DNA of 55,178 bases from CALEUX01 sp964608615 (lineage in GTDB: Bacteria > Bacteroidota > Bacteroidia > Bacteroidales > Marinilabiliaceae): the NCBI GenBank assembly GCA_964608615.1, contig CAZSQG010000017.1, positions 1 to 55,178 of the forward strand, read 5' to 3'. Below, one piece after another: positions 41,629 to 49,914 of the stretch. The translations under genes were made by a program, and so were the position numbers. Under the pieces are notes generated by a model. The model was not told the origin of the DNA. It made no database searches and was given only the letters and a program-made list of their open reading frames with translations. Position 1 is the first letter of the stretch; each line of letters begins with the position of its first letter.

Positions 41629-42027
41629 ATGGAAGAGCTTACATTAACTACTCCAGCGTTATTATTTTCTGCAATTTCGCTGATATTACTGGCGTATACT
41701 AATCGTTTTCTGGCTTATGCCTCAGTGGTAAGGACCTTACATGAGAAATTCACGCAATCGCCTAACCAAATTTTGCTTGGACAGATTAACAATATGCGTA
41801 AACGTTTAAAGTTAACGCGTTCAATGCAAATCCTGGGTATATCAAGTCTTTTGTTGTGTGTGGTTTGTATGTTTCTGATTTATGTACAGTGGCAAGCCTT
41901 TGCAGAAGTTGTTTTTGGTATTGCCCTGGTTTTGTTGATATTTTCATTAGCCACCTCAATTATTGAAATACAGATATCAGTAAAAGCTCTTGATTTGCAA
42001 TTAAGCGATATGGAAACCGGTAAATAG
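41629..42027 (+). CDS. DUF2721 family membrane protein
   Basis: The product (132 residues from the ATG at 41629; the frame opens at a TTG at 41620) starts MEELTLTTPALLFSAISLILLAYTNRFLAYASVVR, the DUF2721 signature. There are three membrane segments: about 9-28, and two C-terminal ones separated by a short loop (SMQILGISSLLLCVVCMFLIYV and VVFGIALVLLIFSLATSII). Function is unknown. Its stop lies one base from the hisB stop on the other strand, so the two genes converge with almost no space and no terminator. Confidence 0.85.
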   Translation: MEELTLTTPALLFSAISLILLAYTNRFLAYASVVRTLHEKFTQSPNQILLGQINNMRKRLKLTRSMQILGISSLLLCVVCMFLIYVQWQAFAEVVFGIALVLLIFSLATSIIEIQISVKALDLQLSDMETGK

Positions 42028-42028
42028 T

Positions 42029-43159
42029 TTATAAAACCCCTTTTGTACTTGGCAACTGATCACTAAAAGGGTCTTTACGAATAGCAGCCTTAATGGCTTT
42101 TGCAAAAGCTTTAAAAACTCCTTCTATTTTATGGTGTTCATTGTTGCCTTCAACTTTGATGTTTAGGTTACTCAAAGATGTGTCTGAAAAGCTTTTGAAA
42201 AAATGGTGGAACATTTCAGTAGGTACATCGCCAATTTTTTCGCGTTTAAATTCGGCATACCAAACAAGCCATGGACGGCCACCAAAGTCAATGGCCACTT
42301 GGGCCAGAGCGTCATCCATGGGAAGGCAAAAGCCATAACGATCAATACCAAGCTTATTACCCAGGGCTTTTTTAAATGCTTCGCCTAGTGCAAGACCGGT
42401 ATCTTCAATGGTATGGTGTTCGTCAACTTGCAAGTCGCCTTTAACCTGTATGGTTAAGTCACATCCCGAGTGGCGTCCTATTTGCTCCAGCATATGGTCA
42501 AAAAAGTGCAATCCGCTGCTAATGTTGCATTTACCCGTTCCGTCGAGATTAAGTTCAATATGTATGGATGTTTCAGCGGTGGAGCGGTCAACTACTGCTG
42601 TGCGTTCACTGCGGAAGAGAAAACTTGTAATTTCGTCCCAGTCGGACGACACGAGAACACAATGTTCGCTCAAATTGTTTTCTTCAAGTAGCTGTTTGCC
42701 TGTATTGGCAGGGTTTACCAGAATTGCCTTACACCCCATGTTTTTAGCCAGTTCCACATCGGTAATCCGGTCACCTATAACAAATGATTCACTTAAGTTA
42801 TAAGCATCGGTGAAGTACTCGGTCAGCATTCCGGTGCGGGGTTTACGGGTAGGGGCGTTGTCCTGGGGAAATGAACGGTCAATAAAAAATTTATCGAAGC
42901 GAATGCCTTCACCTTCCAGAATTTTAAGCATTTTGTTATGTGTGGGCCAGAATGTGTCTTCCGGAAAAGATTGCGTTCCAAGTCCATCCTGATTGGTCAC
43001 CATAGCCAACTCAAAATCAAGCTTTGATGCAATAATATTAAGATTGCGTATAACCTTTGGAAAGAACTCCAGTTTTTCAAGGCTGTCAACCTGAAAATCA
43101 ACTGGGGGTTCTATTATTATGGTACCGTCACGATCTATAAAGAGTACTTTTTTCTTCAT
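42029..43159 (-). CDS. hisB: Bifunctional histidinol-phosphatase / imidazoleglycerol-phosphate dehydratase
   Basis: HisB performs two steps of histidine synthesis. The 376-residue product joins an N-terminal HAD phosphatase (about 1-165), with FIDRDGTIIIEPP and a CxxH-poor segment in place of the E. coli zinc loop, to a C-terminal IGP dehydratase (about 185-376) with SGLHFFDHMLEQIGRHSG, VDEHHTIEDTG and NEHHKIEGVFKA manganese-binding motifs. It starts one base after the esterase gene and ends the operon. hisH, hisA, hisF and hisI, which often follow in Bacteroidetes, are absent here. Confidence 0.96.
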   Translation of the reverse strand: MKKKVLFIDRDGTIIIEPPVDFQVDSLEKLEFFPKVIRNLNIIASKLDFELAMVTNQDGLGTQSFPEDTFWPTHNKMLKILEGEGIRFDKFFIDRSFPQDNAPTRKPRTGMLTEYFTDAYNLSESFVIGDRITDVELAKNMGCKAILVNPANTGKQLLEENNLSEHCVLVSSDWDEITSFLFRSERTAVVDRSTAETSIHIELNLDGTGKCNISSGLHFFDHMLEQIGRHSGCDLTIQVKGDLQVDEHHTIEDTGLALGEAFKKALGNKLGIDRYGFCLPMDDALAQVAIDFGGRPWLVWYAEFKREKIGDVPTEMFHHFFKSFSDTSLSNLNIKVEGNNEHHKIEGVFKAFAKAIKAAIRKDPFSDQLPSTKGVL

Positions 43160-43160
43160 C

Positions 43161-44069
43161 TTATTGAGCTAAAATTTTTGTGTTAAGCCAAACTTCAAGG
43201 TATTTTGTCCATGAACTTACAGGAGTATTGGAGCGAAAGCCAAAACCATGACCACCTGTGGGAAGCGTAATTTTGGTCACATCACCGCCTTTTTTATGAA
43301 GGTTTTCTGCGTATAAGTCACTATTATGGATTGGTACAGTGTTGTCGTCAAGTGAATGAACTATAAGTGTTATAGGTGTTTTATCGGAGACCTGGTTTTC
43401 GAGAGAAAAAAGCTCAACTATTTGCTGCGATGGATTTGTTCCAATCAGATTCTCTTTGCTTCCCTTGTGCGTGTAGTGGTCGTCCATGGTAATTACCGGG
43501 TACATAAGGATGGAGAAATCCGGATGTATGGCTTCTGTTGATTGCATAGTGTTAACCGGAGAAGCAAAAAGAGTGGAAGCAGAGGCAGCCAAATGACCTC
43601 CGGCAGAAAAACCGATAATGCCAATTTTATGGGGGTTGATACCAAATTCAACTGCTCTGGACCGCACAAGAGCAATAGCCTCCTGAGCATCCATCAAGGG
43701 AACCATGTGCGAATTAGTAGTTAATTCAGTATCGGGTAATCTGTATTTGAGTACAAATGCTTCAATTCCATGGTTGTTAAACCATTCAGCAGCCAGCCAT
43801 CCTTCATGGTCAATAGCTTCGCGGATGTATCCGCCACCGGGAACAATAATAATGGCTGTTTTGGATGATGAGGTAGAGGTCTTAGTTGCATAATGGTATA
43901 AAACCGGAATGGAAACCTTTGAAATGCGGTTGTTTTCGTTTAGCTCTTCAACACTGATACCTTTTTTATTGAACGGAATCTCTCCTTTCCACAACGGAAT
44001 TGGTGATTGGCTCAATGCAATACAAAAAGAAGAGAGTAAAGTAATCATCAGGATTATTGAAGTTTTCAT
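43161..44069 (-). CDS. Secreted alpha/beta-hydrolase, acetylesterase-like
   Basis: The 302-residue product has a signal peptide (about 1-20) and an alpha/beta-hydrolase fold resembling polysaccharide-associated esterases. It has the oxyanion loop VPGGGYIREAIDHEGW, nucleophile elbow GFSAGGHLAAS, catalytic Asp in HSLDDNTVPI and catalytic His in TGGHGFG. Members deacetylate plant polysaccharides or split short esters. It lies between hisC (78 bases) and hisB (1 base), an unlikely place for a secreted esterase, so it was probably inserted into the operon. If so it is expressed under the histidine attenuator. Confidence 0.88.
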   Translation of the reverse strand: MKTSIILMITLLSSFCIALSQSPIPLWKGEIPFNKKGISVEELNENNRISKVSIPVLYHYATKTSTSSSKTAIIIVPGGGYIREAIDHEGWLAAEWFNNHGIEAFVLKYRLPDTELTTNSHMVPLMDAQEAIALVRSRAVEFGINPHKIGIIGFSAGGHLAASASTLFASPVNTMQSTEAIHPDFSILMYPVITMDDHYTHKGSKENLIGTNPSQQIVELFSLENQVSDKTPITLIVHSLDDNTVPIHNSDLYAENLHKKGGDVTKITLPTGGHGFGFRSNTPVSSWTKYLEVWLNTKILAQ

Positions 44070-44147
44070 AAATCAATTTTTCATAGGTTGATTAAGTGGC
44101 TCGAAAATTAGTGGATTCAGCCCGAATAACAAGTCATGATTTAGAAT

Positions 44148-45182
44148 TTATGAATATTTTTTTAATGCTTCCACCAGTAATTTGTTTTCCCCGGCCGAGC
44201 CAACCGTAATACGTAAACAGCCTGCACACAATGATACTGACGACCGGTCGCGTATAATTATTTGTTTCTCAACCAGAAAATTGTATATTTTTTTTGGTTC
44301 ATGGGCCTTAATCAGGATAAAATTTGCATCTGAAGGGTAAATTTTAGTTACAAAGGGTAAATTCATTACCTCAGAAGTCAGCGTCTCTCTTTCCTTAAGC
44401 AAGGTTGCGACCCATTTATTGGTCTGTTCACTATCGTCAATCAGTTCTAATGCTTTTTGTTGGGTTAGGATATTTAAATTGTAAGGATATTTTATTTTGC
44501 TTAAAACGTTAATGATTTCAGGTTTGGCAAATGCCATGCCCAGTCTAATTCCTGCCATACCCCAGGCTTTGGAGAATGTTTGCAGGATAATCAAATTTGG
44601 GTATTGTGCCAGTTTGGGAAGAAAGCTTTTACCCGGGGCAAAATCAACATAAGCCTCATCAAGGATCACAATGCCATTGAAGCCGATTAACAGATTCTGA
44701 ATATCTTCATGCTTAAAACAATTACCGGTAGGGTTATTGGGTGAACAAAGAAAAAGCAGTTTGCTATTATTATCGGTGGCAGCCAGCAGTGCGTTTACAT
44801 CCAGATGGAAATCATCGGTAAGAAGAACTTTCCTGAATTCTACATTGTTAACATCGGCGGCCACCTGGTACATGCCATAAGTTGGATCAATGGAAACGGC
44901 ATTATCCTTGCCGGGTTCGCAAAAAGCACGATAAACAAGATCAATAGGTTCGTCGGATCCATTACCGAGGAATATGCCTGAGGGGTCAACCTGTTTTAGC
45001 TTGCCTATTTTAACTTTTAGCTTACGCTGAAAGGGATCGGGATAGCGATTGTATGGAGCGTTAAACGGGTTTTCGTTGGCATCGAGAAAAACACCTGTCT
45101 CTCCTGTATATTCAGACCTGGCCGAAGAATATGGCTTTAGGTTTAGTATGTTTGGGCGTAGAAGTTGTTCGAGTGGTTTCAT
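44148..45182 (-). CDS. hisC: Histidinol-phosphate aminotransferase
   Basis: HisC transfers an amino group from glutamate to imidazole-acetol phosphate using PLP. The 344-residue product has FLGNGSDEPIDLVYRAFCEPG, LFLCSPNNPTGN, VILDEAYVDFA and the PLP-binding Lys in TFSKAWGMAGIRLG (K205). The conserved Arg in LRITVGSAGEN near the end binds substrate phosphate or carboxylate. It follows hisD after an unusually long 293-base gap and precedes the esterase. Length is normal. Confidence 0.97.
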   Translation of the reverse strand: MKPLEQLLRPNILNLKPYSSARSEYTGETGVFLDANENPFNAPYNRYPDPFQRKLKVKIGKLKQVDPSGIFLGNGSDEPIDLVYRAFCEPGKDNAVSIDPTYGMYQVAADVNNVEFRKVLLTDDFHLDVNALLAATDNNSKLLFLCSPNNPTGNCFKHEDIQNLLIGFNGIVILDEAYVDFAPGKSFLPKLAQYPNLIILQTFSKAWGMAGIRLGMAFAKPEIINVLSKIKYPYNLNILTQQKALELIDDSEQTNKWVATLLKERETLTSEVMNLPFVTKIYPSDANFILIKAHEPKKIYNFLVEKQIIIRDRSSVSLCAGCLRITVGSAGENKLLVEALKKYS

Positions 45183-45220
45183 ACTTAAATAATTTGTTTC
45201 TTAAAGGTTGTATGGAACTT

Positions 45221-45265
45221 CATGATTGCTATTTTCATTGGTGTTTGTGATTCTCCGCAATCATG
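45221..45265. other. Inverted repeat between hisD and hisC
   Basis: CATGATTGC (45221-45229) and GCAATCATG (45257-45265) form a perfect 9-bp inverted repeat with a 27-base loop. It lies in a 293-base AT-rich gap within the his operon, just upstream of hisC. There is no T-run, so it is not a standard terminator; an operator or mRNA-processing site is possible. Confidence 0.4.
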
Positions 45266-45475
45266 GGCGTTTCATAATATCAGATTCATATATTAAGGAA
45301 GGATAGATAATAATGAAATTGTTTTTTAGTTATAGCTTGTCTTTTATATAATTCTAAAATCCGCAATTATTAATGATTGATACTCCGGGTTTGTTTTTAA
45401 TTCAAATCTGAAGCCTAATGATTTATTAATTAATCAATCAATAGCTGGATTATGGATTTTAAGTATAATCATTTT

Positions 45476-46765
45476 TTATCTTTTTTGTAAGTTCTGTAAT
45501 CTTACACTTACGGCATTTTTGTGTGCATACAAGTGTTCAGTTTCGGCCATAAGTTCAATAATTGGACCTATACTTTGCAATCCTTCGGGAGTTATTTTCT
45601 GAAATGTTATTTTTTTTGTAAAACTATCCAGATTTACACCACTATAAGCTTTAGCATAGCCGTACGTTGGCAGGGTATGGTTGGTTCCCGAGGCATAATC
45701 GCCAGCGCTCTCGGGGGAGAAATGCCCCATAAAAACCGACCCGGCATTGATGATTTTTTCGGCCACTTTATCATCATTTTTAACTTCCAGAATAAGGTGC
45801 TCGGGGGCATAAAGGTTGGTTATGTCAATTATGTCCTCCAGGTTTTTCAAAATGATTACACGACTGTTTTCAAGTGCTTTTTTTGCTATTTCAGCTCGGG
45901 GAAGCAGGCTTACTTGCTTATTCACCTCTTCAATTACTTCTGTTGCCAGTGTTTGACTCGAAGTTACTAATATTACCTGACTATCGGCTCCATGCTCAGC
46001 TTGCGATAATAAATCGGCTGCAACAAATATGGGATTGGCACTTTCATCGGCTATAACTTCAACTTCGGATGGTCCTGCCGGTAAATCAATGGCAACCCCA
46101 TCAATGGTTACAAGCTGTTTGGCTGCTGTTACATAACTATTACCCGGGCCAAAAATTTTATCTACTTTTGGGATCGTTTCTGTACCGTAAGCCATGGCAG
46201 CGATTGCCTGAGCTCCACCAACTTTAAAGATTGACGTAACACCTGTTAAATTCGCGGTGTAAAGAATAACCGGATTAATTTTTCCATCGGCTCCGGGAGG
46301 AGTGCAAAGATAGATTTGGCTACAACCCGCAATTTGAGCTGGTACAGCCAGCATTAGAATGGTGGAAAAAAGCGGAGCAGACCCTCCGGGAATATAAAGA
46401 CCTGTTTTTTCTATGGGAATACTTTTTTGCCAGCAGGTAACTCCCGGTTCAGTTTCAACCTTTTTTATGATATGCTGCTGACTTTGATGGAAGGATCTTA
46501 TATTCCTCATTGCATGATTGATAGCTGCCTTTAGCTCACTGTCGATGGTCAGACAGGCCTGATCAATTTCTTCCTGAGTTACTAAAAATGATGTAAGATC
46601 AATTTTGTCGAATTGTTTAGTAAGGGATTTAAGCGCATTGTCGCCACCTGTCCTAACGGCTTCTACAATTGGTTTAACCTTTTCGAGCAAAAGTTGCTGA
46701 TTGTTGTTGGGCCTCAACAGTAATTCGGGCCATTGGTTTTTATCAGGATAAAGAAAGGTCTGCAT
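45476..46765 (-). CDS. hisD: Histidinol dehydrogenase
   Basis: HisD oxidises histidinol to histidine in two NAD-dependent steps. The 429-residue product has IPGGSAPLFSTILMLAVPA, KVGGAQAIAAMAYGTETIPKVDKIFGPGN, IDLPAGPSEVEVIAD, LLSQAEHGADSQVILV (zinc and substrate ligands) and YAPEHLILEV, all standard. Length is typical. It lies 11 bases after hisG, so they are tightly coupled. Confidence 0.97.
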   Translation of the reverse strand: MQTFLYPDKNQWPELLLRPNNNQQLLLEKVKPIVEAVRTGGDNALKSLTKQFDKIDLTSFLVTQEEIDQACLTIDSELKAAINHAMRNIRSFHQSQQHIIKKVETEPGVTCWQKSIPIEKTGLYIPGGSAPLFSTILMLAVPAQIAGCSQIYLCTPPGADGKINPVILYTANLTGVTSIFKVGGAQAIAAMAYGTETIPKVDKIFGPGNSYVTAAKQLVTIDGVAIDLPAGPSEVEVIADESANPIFVAADLLSQAEHGADSQVILVTSSQTLATEVIEEVNKQVSLLPRAEIAKKALENSRVIILKNLEDIIDITNLYAPEHLILEVKNDDKVAEKIINAGSVFMGHFSPESAGDYASGTNHTLPTYGYAKAYSGVNLDSFTKKITFQKITPEGLQSIGPIIELMAETEHLYAHKNAVSVRLQNLQKR

Positions 46766-46776
46766 AAATAATGTTT

Positions 46777-47637
46777 TTACAGAATCATTTTTTCAATTGG
46801 AATAACCAGAATTCCTTCAGCTCCGTTGGCTTTAAGCTGCCCGATTATTTCCCAGAATTTTTCTTCTTTAATAACTGAGTGTATTGAACTCCATCCTTCC
46901 TTGGCTAACGGAAGCACCGTAGGACTTTTCATTCCCGGGAGGATTTTAACAATATCAGGTATTTTATTGGTTGGTGCGTTAAGAAGTATGTACTTGTTTG
47001 AGTTGGAAGCCTGAACCGCATTAAATCTGAATAAAAGTTGTTCAAGAAGTTCTTTCTTTTCAGCACTCATGTTTTTATTGGCAATCAGTAAGGCTTCTGA
47101 TTTCATCACGACTTCCACTTCTTTTAGGCTGTTAGCCACCAGAGTACTACCAGAGCTGACAATATCGAATATGGCATCTGACAGCCCAATTCCAGGGGCA
47201 ATTTCAACTGATCCGGCAATCTCGTGAATATCTGCATTTATTTTTTTCTCGCTAAAGAATTTCTTTAGGATATTTGGATAGGAAGTAGCGATTTTCTTTC
47301 CATTAAACCATGAAAAATCGGTGTAGTTTTCACCTTTGGGCATGGCCAGTGATAAGCGGCATTTGCTGAATCCAAGTCGCTTTGCGATGTTAAGGTCGAA
47401 ACCTTTTTCAGCATATTCGTTTTCGCCTACCACGCCTATGTCAGCCACGCCATCAGCTACTGTTTGAGGTATGTCATCGTCCCTCAGGAATAAAACTTCG
47501 ATGGGAAACCCATTAGCCGAAGCTACTAGTCGTCCGCTACCAAGGTTGAATTTTATGCCGGCTTCTTTCATTAATGCCATGCTGTCGTCGTGCAGCCTTC
47601 CCTTTTTTTGAAGGGCTATGCGAAGTTTTGTTTCCAT
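46777..47637 (-). CDS. hisG: ATP phosphoribosyltransferase, long form
   Basis: HisG commits ATP and PRPP to histidine synthesis and is feedback-inhibited by histidine. The 286-residue product is the long form: two periplasmic-binding-protein-like lobes (about 1-210), with LRIALQKKGRLHDDSM, GVADIGVVGENEY and the PRPP-binding DIVSSGSTLVANSLKEV, and a C-terminal regulatory ACT-like domain (about 211-286) where histidine binds. It does not need HisZ. It is the first structural gene of the operon and sits behind the attenuator. Confidence 0.97.
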   Translation of the reverse strand: METKLRIALQKKGRLHDDSMALMKEAGIKFNLGSGRLVASANGFPIEVLFLRDDDIPQTVADGVADIGVVGENEYAEKGFDLNIAKRLGFSKCRLSLAMPKGENYTDFSWFNGKKIATSYPNILKKFFSEKKINADIHEIAGSVEIAPGIGLSDAIFDIVSSGSTLVANSLKEVEVVMKSEALLIANKNMSAEKKELLEQLLFRFNAVQASNSNKYILLNAPTNKIPDIVKILPGMKSPTVLPLAKEGWSSIHSVIKEEKFWEIIGQLKANGAEGILVIPIEKMIL

Positions 47638-47670
47638 GTTATATTGTTTTTATTATTTATCAAAGTTTAT

Positions 47671-47707
47671 AAAATAAAAAAGGCTTACCGCACAGGGTAA
47701 GCCTTTT
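47671..47707 (-). terminator. Attenuator terminator of the his operon
   Basis: The 12-bp stem AAAAGGCTTACC (47678-47689)/GGTAAGCCTTTT (47696-47707) with a 6-base loop is followed on the minus strand by TTTTTATTTTAT. It lies in the hisG leader, about 40 bases before the hisG start, after a His-rich leader peptide, which makes it an attenuator and not an ordinary terminator. Confidence 0.85.
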
Positions 47708-47743
47708 GTTATATTTGAATATATGCATAACAAGCCCACCCTT
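47694..47743 (-). promoter_or_regulatory. Predicted his antiterminator
   Basis: On the minus strand AGGGTGGGCTT (within 47732-47743) can pair over 11 positions, with three G-U pairs, with AAGGCTTACCCT (47694-47705), which overlaps the 5' arm of the terminator. The first arm overlaps the leader-peptide stop codon (47742-47744), so a ribosome reaching the stop would cover it and favour termination. A second 7-bp stem TTGTTAT/ATAACAA lies between them. This was folded by eye. Confidence 0.6.
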
Positions 47744-47789
47744 AAAAAAGGAGATGATGATGAGCGTGGTTATGCAATTGTTGTGTCAT
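47742..47789 (-). CDS. hisL: His operon leader peptide (15 residues, five His)
   Basis: From ATG at 47787-47789 to TAA at 47742-47744 the minus strand encodes MTQQLHNHAHHHLLF, with His at positions 6, 8, 10, 11 and 12. This is the classic design of an amino-acid leader peptide: scarce charged tRNA-His stalls the ribosome at the His codons, freeing the downstream antiterminator. It lies about 15 bases after the predicted transcription start and about 35 bases before the terminator stem. No strong Shine-Dalgarno is seen, as for most genes here. The peptide itself needs no function. The symbol is borrowed from enterobacteria by analogy; sequence homology is not implied. Confidence 0.88.
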   Translation of the reverse strand: MTQQLHNHAHHHLLF

Positions 47790-47810
47790 GATTATTGTTT
47801 TAAATCATTG

Positions 47811-47841
47811 CAAAAATATTACTTTTTGTTCTAGATTCCAA
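47811..47841 (-). promoter_or_regulatory. Promoter of the his operon
   Basis: On the minus strand TTG (47839-47841) and TATTTTTG (47811-47818) are 20 nt apart, an excellent Bacteroidetes consensus match. Transcription would start near 47804, just ahead of the leader-peptide ATG. Confidence 0.75.
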
Positions 47842-48191
47842 TAAATTTTTGCGATTTTCGAGATGTTTAGTTAAAATGTTCTGGCAATCGTGGCGAAACA
47901 GCCATGATTATGACTGTAAATTGACTGATTATCTGTTTCGTATTTCTTCAATTAGTATTGGTTATCTGGAGGAAAAGAATCGTAGTTTCTGCTTTTGTTT
48001 TTTATTACCAAAATTATTGAATCATAGAAGTTTTTTTGTTAATTAATGAGGGTAAATTTAACGTGCGTTGTATGTAATAGCTAATCTTGAAAAGATCTGC
48101 TATTGGAGGTTGTTATGTGGAATTTAGCAAGTAGAATTTGTTTTTACGTGAGATATTAACAACAATTGTATAATAAGTAAGATTTAGAATT
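47842..48191. other. Intergenic region between the his promoter and the oxidoreductase gene
   Basis: About 350 bases. A plus-strand ORF here (47849-48046) has no ribosome binding site and unusual Phe/Cys-rich composition and is not credible. No promoter with both elements is seen for the oxidoreductase. Confidence 0.4.
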
Positions 48192-49238
48192 GTGAAAAAA
48201 TACCAAATAGGAATTATTGGTGCAGGCATGATTGCCGAAAAACATGCATCAGGTTTGTTGAGGACAGGGCGTGTTGATCTTAAGTGGGTTGCACGTAATA
48301 ATGCCGATTTGTTGCCATCCTTTCAGAACAAGTATGGAATTTCACGCGGGACTACTGATTATCATGATATATTGAATGATCCTCTAGTAGATGCAGTGGT
48401 GATTACTTCTCCTCCTGTCCTTCATTGTCAGATGTTCCTGGAGGCATTGGCTGCGGGTAAGTATGTGTTGCTCGAAAAGCCAATGGCTATTTCAAGGGAT
48501 GAATTGGTTAAGATGGTGAATGCCCGAAAAAAATATCCTCATCTAAAGGTGTTAGAGTGTTCTTGCCGTCATAGCAGATTGCAGCCCAAATACAAGTTTG
48601 TAAAAGAGTTGATTCATTCGGGTAAGTTGGGGTCTGTTTATTATATCCATCATAACTCGGTGGCGATGCAAAGTCGTCCGGGTATGGAGTATCATCCATC
48701 GGCAAAATGGTTTTTGGATAAATCTCAGGCTGGAGGTGGACCATTAATGGATTGGGGTGTGTATGATCTTTCGTTTCATTTGGGTTTGTTGGGCGATAGT
48801 GCTCAGCTAAAAAGTGTAACGCCTTTTTTTATAAGGGATAAGCTCGATAATAAGGATTCCGGAAGTGAGATTTACGATGTGGAAGAGCACTTTGCAGCCC
48901 GGCTTTTATTTGATAATGGGTTGAATTATTACTGGGAAAGAGCGGCTCATGCCAATATGGAGGCAGTGAATGAAACACGGATATATGGGACCAAAGGCGG
49001 AGTGAGGCTTTCTTTTTGTACGTGGGACTCAAATATAATTGAGATTTTTGGTGTTGATGATGATGGAAAAGGACAGGCATATAAGAGAACGGTTGAGATA
49101 GATGTATCACAACAAAACGATGATGATGAGCTGTCAAAGCATTTTGTGGAGGTGCTTGATGGAACAGTGGAGCCTGCCATGTCTTTGGAATTGGCAGCGC
49201 GGCATTTAGATATAATATTAAAAGTTAATGATTTGTAA
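48192..49238 (+). CDS. Gfo/Idh/MocA family NAD(P)-dependent oxidoreductase
   Basis: The 348-residue product starts at a GTG and has the Rossmann motif IGIIGAGMIAEKHASGL at the N-terminus, ITSPPVLHCQMFLEALAAGKYVLLEKPMA with the family EKP (whose Lys is catalytic), and GGGPLMDWGVYDLSFHLGLLG with the D-x-x-x-H-like pattern in the C-terminal domain. Such enzymes oxidise sugars, inositols or related polyols; the substrate cannot be told. It stands alone. Confidence 0.93.
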   Translation: MKKYQIGIIGAGMIAEKHASGLLRTGRVDLKWVARNNADLLPSFQNKYGISRGTTDYHDILNDPLVDAVVITSPPVLHCQMFLEALAAGKYVLLEKPMAISRDELVKMVNARKKYPHLKVLECSCRHSRLQPKYKFVKELIHSGKLGSVYYIHHNSVAMQSRPGMEYHPSAKWFLDKSQAGGGPLMDWGVYDLSFHLGLLGDSAQLKSVTPFFIRDKLDNKDSGSEIYDVEEHFAARLLFDNGLNYYWERAAHANMEAVNETRIYGTKGGVRLSFCTWDSNIIEIFGVDDDGKGQAYKRTVEIDVSQQNDDDELSKHFVEVLDGTVEPAMSLELAARHLDIILKVNDL

Positions 49239-49444
49239 GATAGGTTATGAGTCGATTAGGGCAACGACAACTTTTCGTGTGTTGAATAATCCTAACTATA
49301 TTGGCGGGATGGTCTACCTCTTAAGCTTTAAAATTTATTTTTAGCTTAATAGGGTTTAGTGATAAGAAATGAAATTGATGTTCCTTGTCCAGTTCTGGAA
49401 AACCAATGCTTTATTTCGGAGACCATGTAATAACAAAATTCAGG

Positions 49445-49855
49445 TTAATAATTGTTCTTGTTTTTTTCTTCTGCAAAGTGGGCATACTGAAGATCAGCTC
49501 CCATGATATGGTTTACTAGCCATTTTTTTAGTGGTTTTATTGTCTCAAGTGAAAGACCTGATTTTTTCTTGGATAGGTTTTTATATAACTCCTCAGTTGT
49601 ATTTACAAAAAAATCATGATTAGCCTTGTGTTCAGCTATATAGGGGTAGTTTAAAGATTGCATAAATTGCTCTTCACTTGAAAAATGGTACTTGGTATAG
49701 TCGAGAAGGCCAAGAATTAGTTGCTCAAGCTGTTCTTTGGGTTTGCCGTCGGTTATTCCGCTATAGAAATTATTGAATAATTCAATCCAACGTTGGTGTT
49801 CTTTATCAATTTTGTTGTTTTTAACCGATAAATCAGGTGTCCAATGTAATCTCAT
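49445..49855 (-). CDS. Bacteriohemerythrin
   Basis: The 136-residue four-helix protein carries the seven-ligand diiron pattern: H20 in IDKEHQRWIELFN, H57 and E61 in YHFSSEEQFM, H76 and H80 in EHKANHDFF, and H116 and D121 in WLVNHIMGAD. Hemerythrins bind O2 reversibly and may deliver, store or sense oxygen. There is no attached sensor or signalling domain. It stands alone with a perfect inverted repeat about 45 bases upstream, and not far from the cytochrome bd genes, which also handle oxygen. Confidence 0.95.
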   Translation of the reverse strand: MRLHWTPDLSVKNNKIDKEHQRWIELFNNFYSGITDGKPKEQLEQLILGLLDYTKYHFSSEEQFMQSLNYPYIAEHKANHDFFVNTTEELYKNLSKKKSGLSLETIKPLKKWLVNHIMGADLQYAHFAEEKNKNNY

Positions 49856-49898
49856 TACTTATAATTTAGAACCTCTTAATTACGATAATCCTCAATAA

Positions 49899-49914
49899 TT
49901 GTTTCAAGAAACAA
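49899..49914. promoter_or_regulatory. Possible operator of the bacteriohemerythrin gene
   Basis: TTGTTTC-AA-GAAACAA, a perfect 7-bp inverted repeat with a 2-base centre, about 44 bases upstream of the start codon. The 16-base length and TTG/CAA ends are reminiscent of CRP/FNR-family sites, but the regulator is not known. Confidence 0.45.

Noticed and set aside
45521..45970. 149-codon ORF antisense to hisD
   Set aside because: Shadow of hisD; Cys/Phe/Tyr-rich and without a plausible start.
47849..48046. 65-codon plus-strand ORF upstream of the oxidoreductase gene
   Set aside because: Overlaps the his promoter region, no ribosome binding site, and a Phe/Cys/Ser-rich composition unlike the real genes here.
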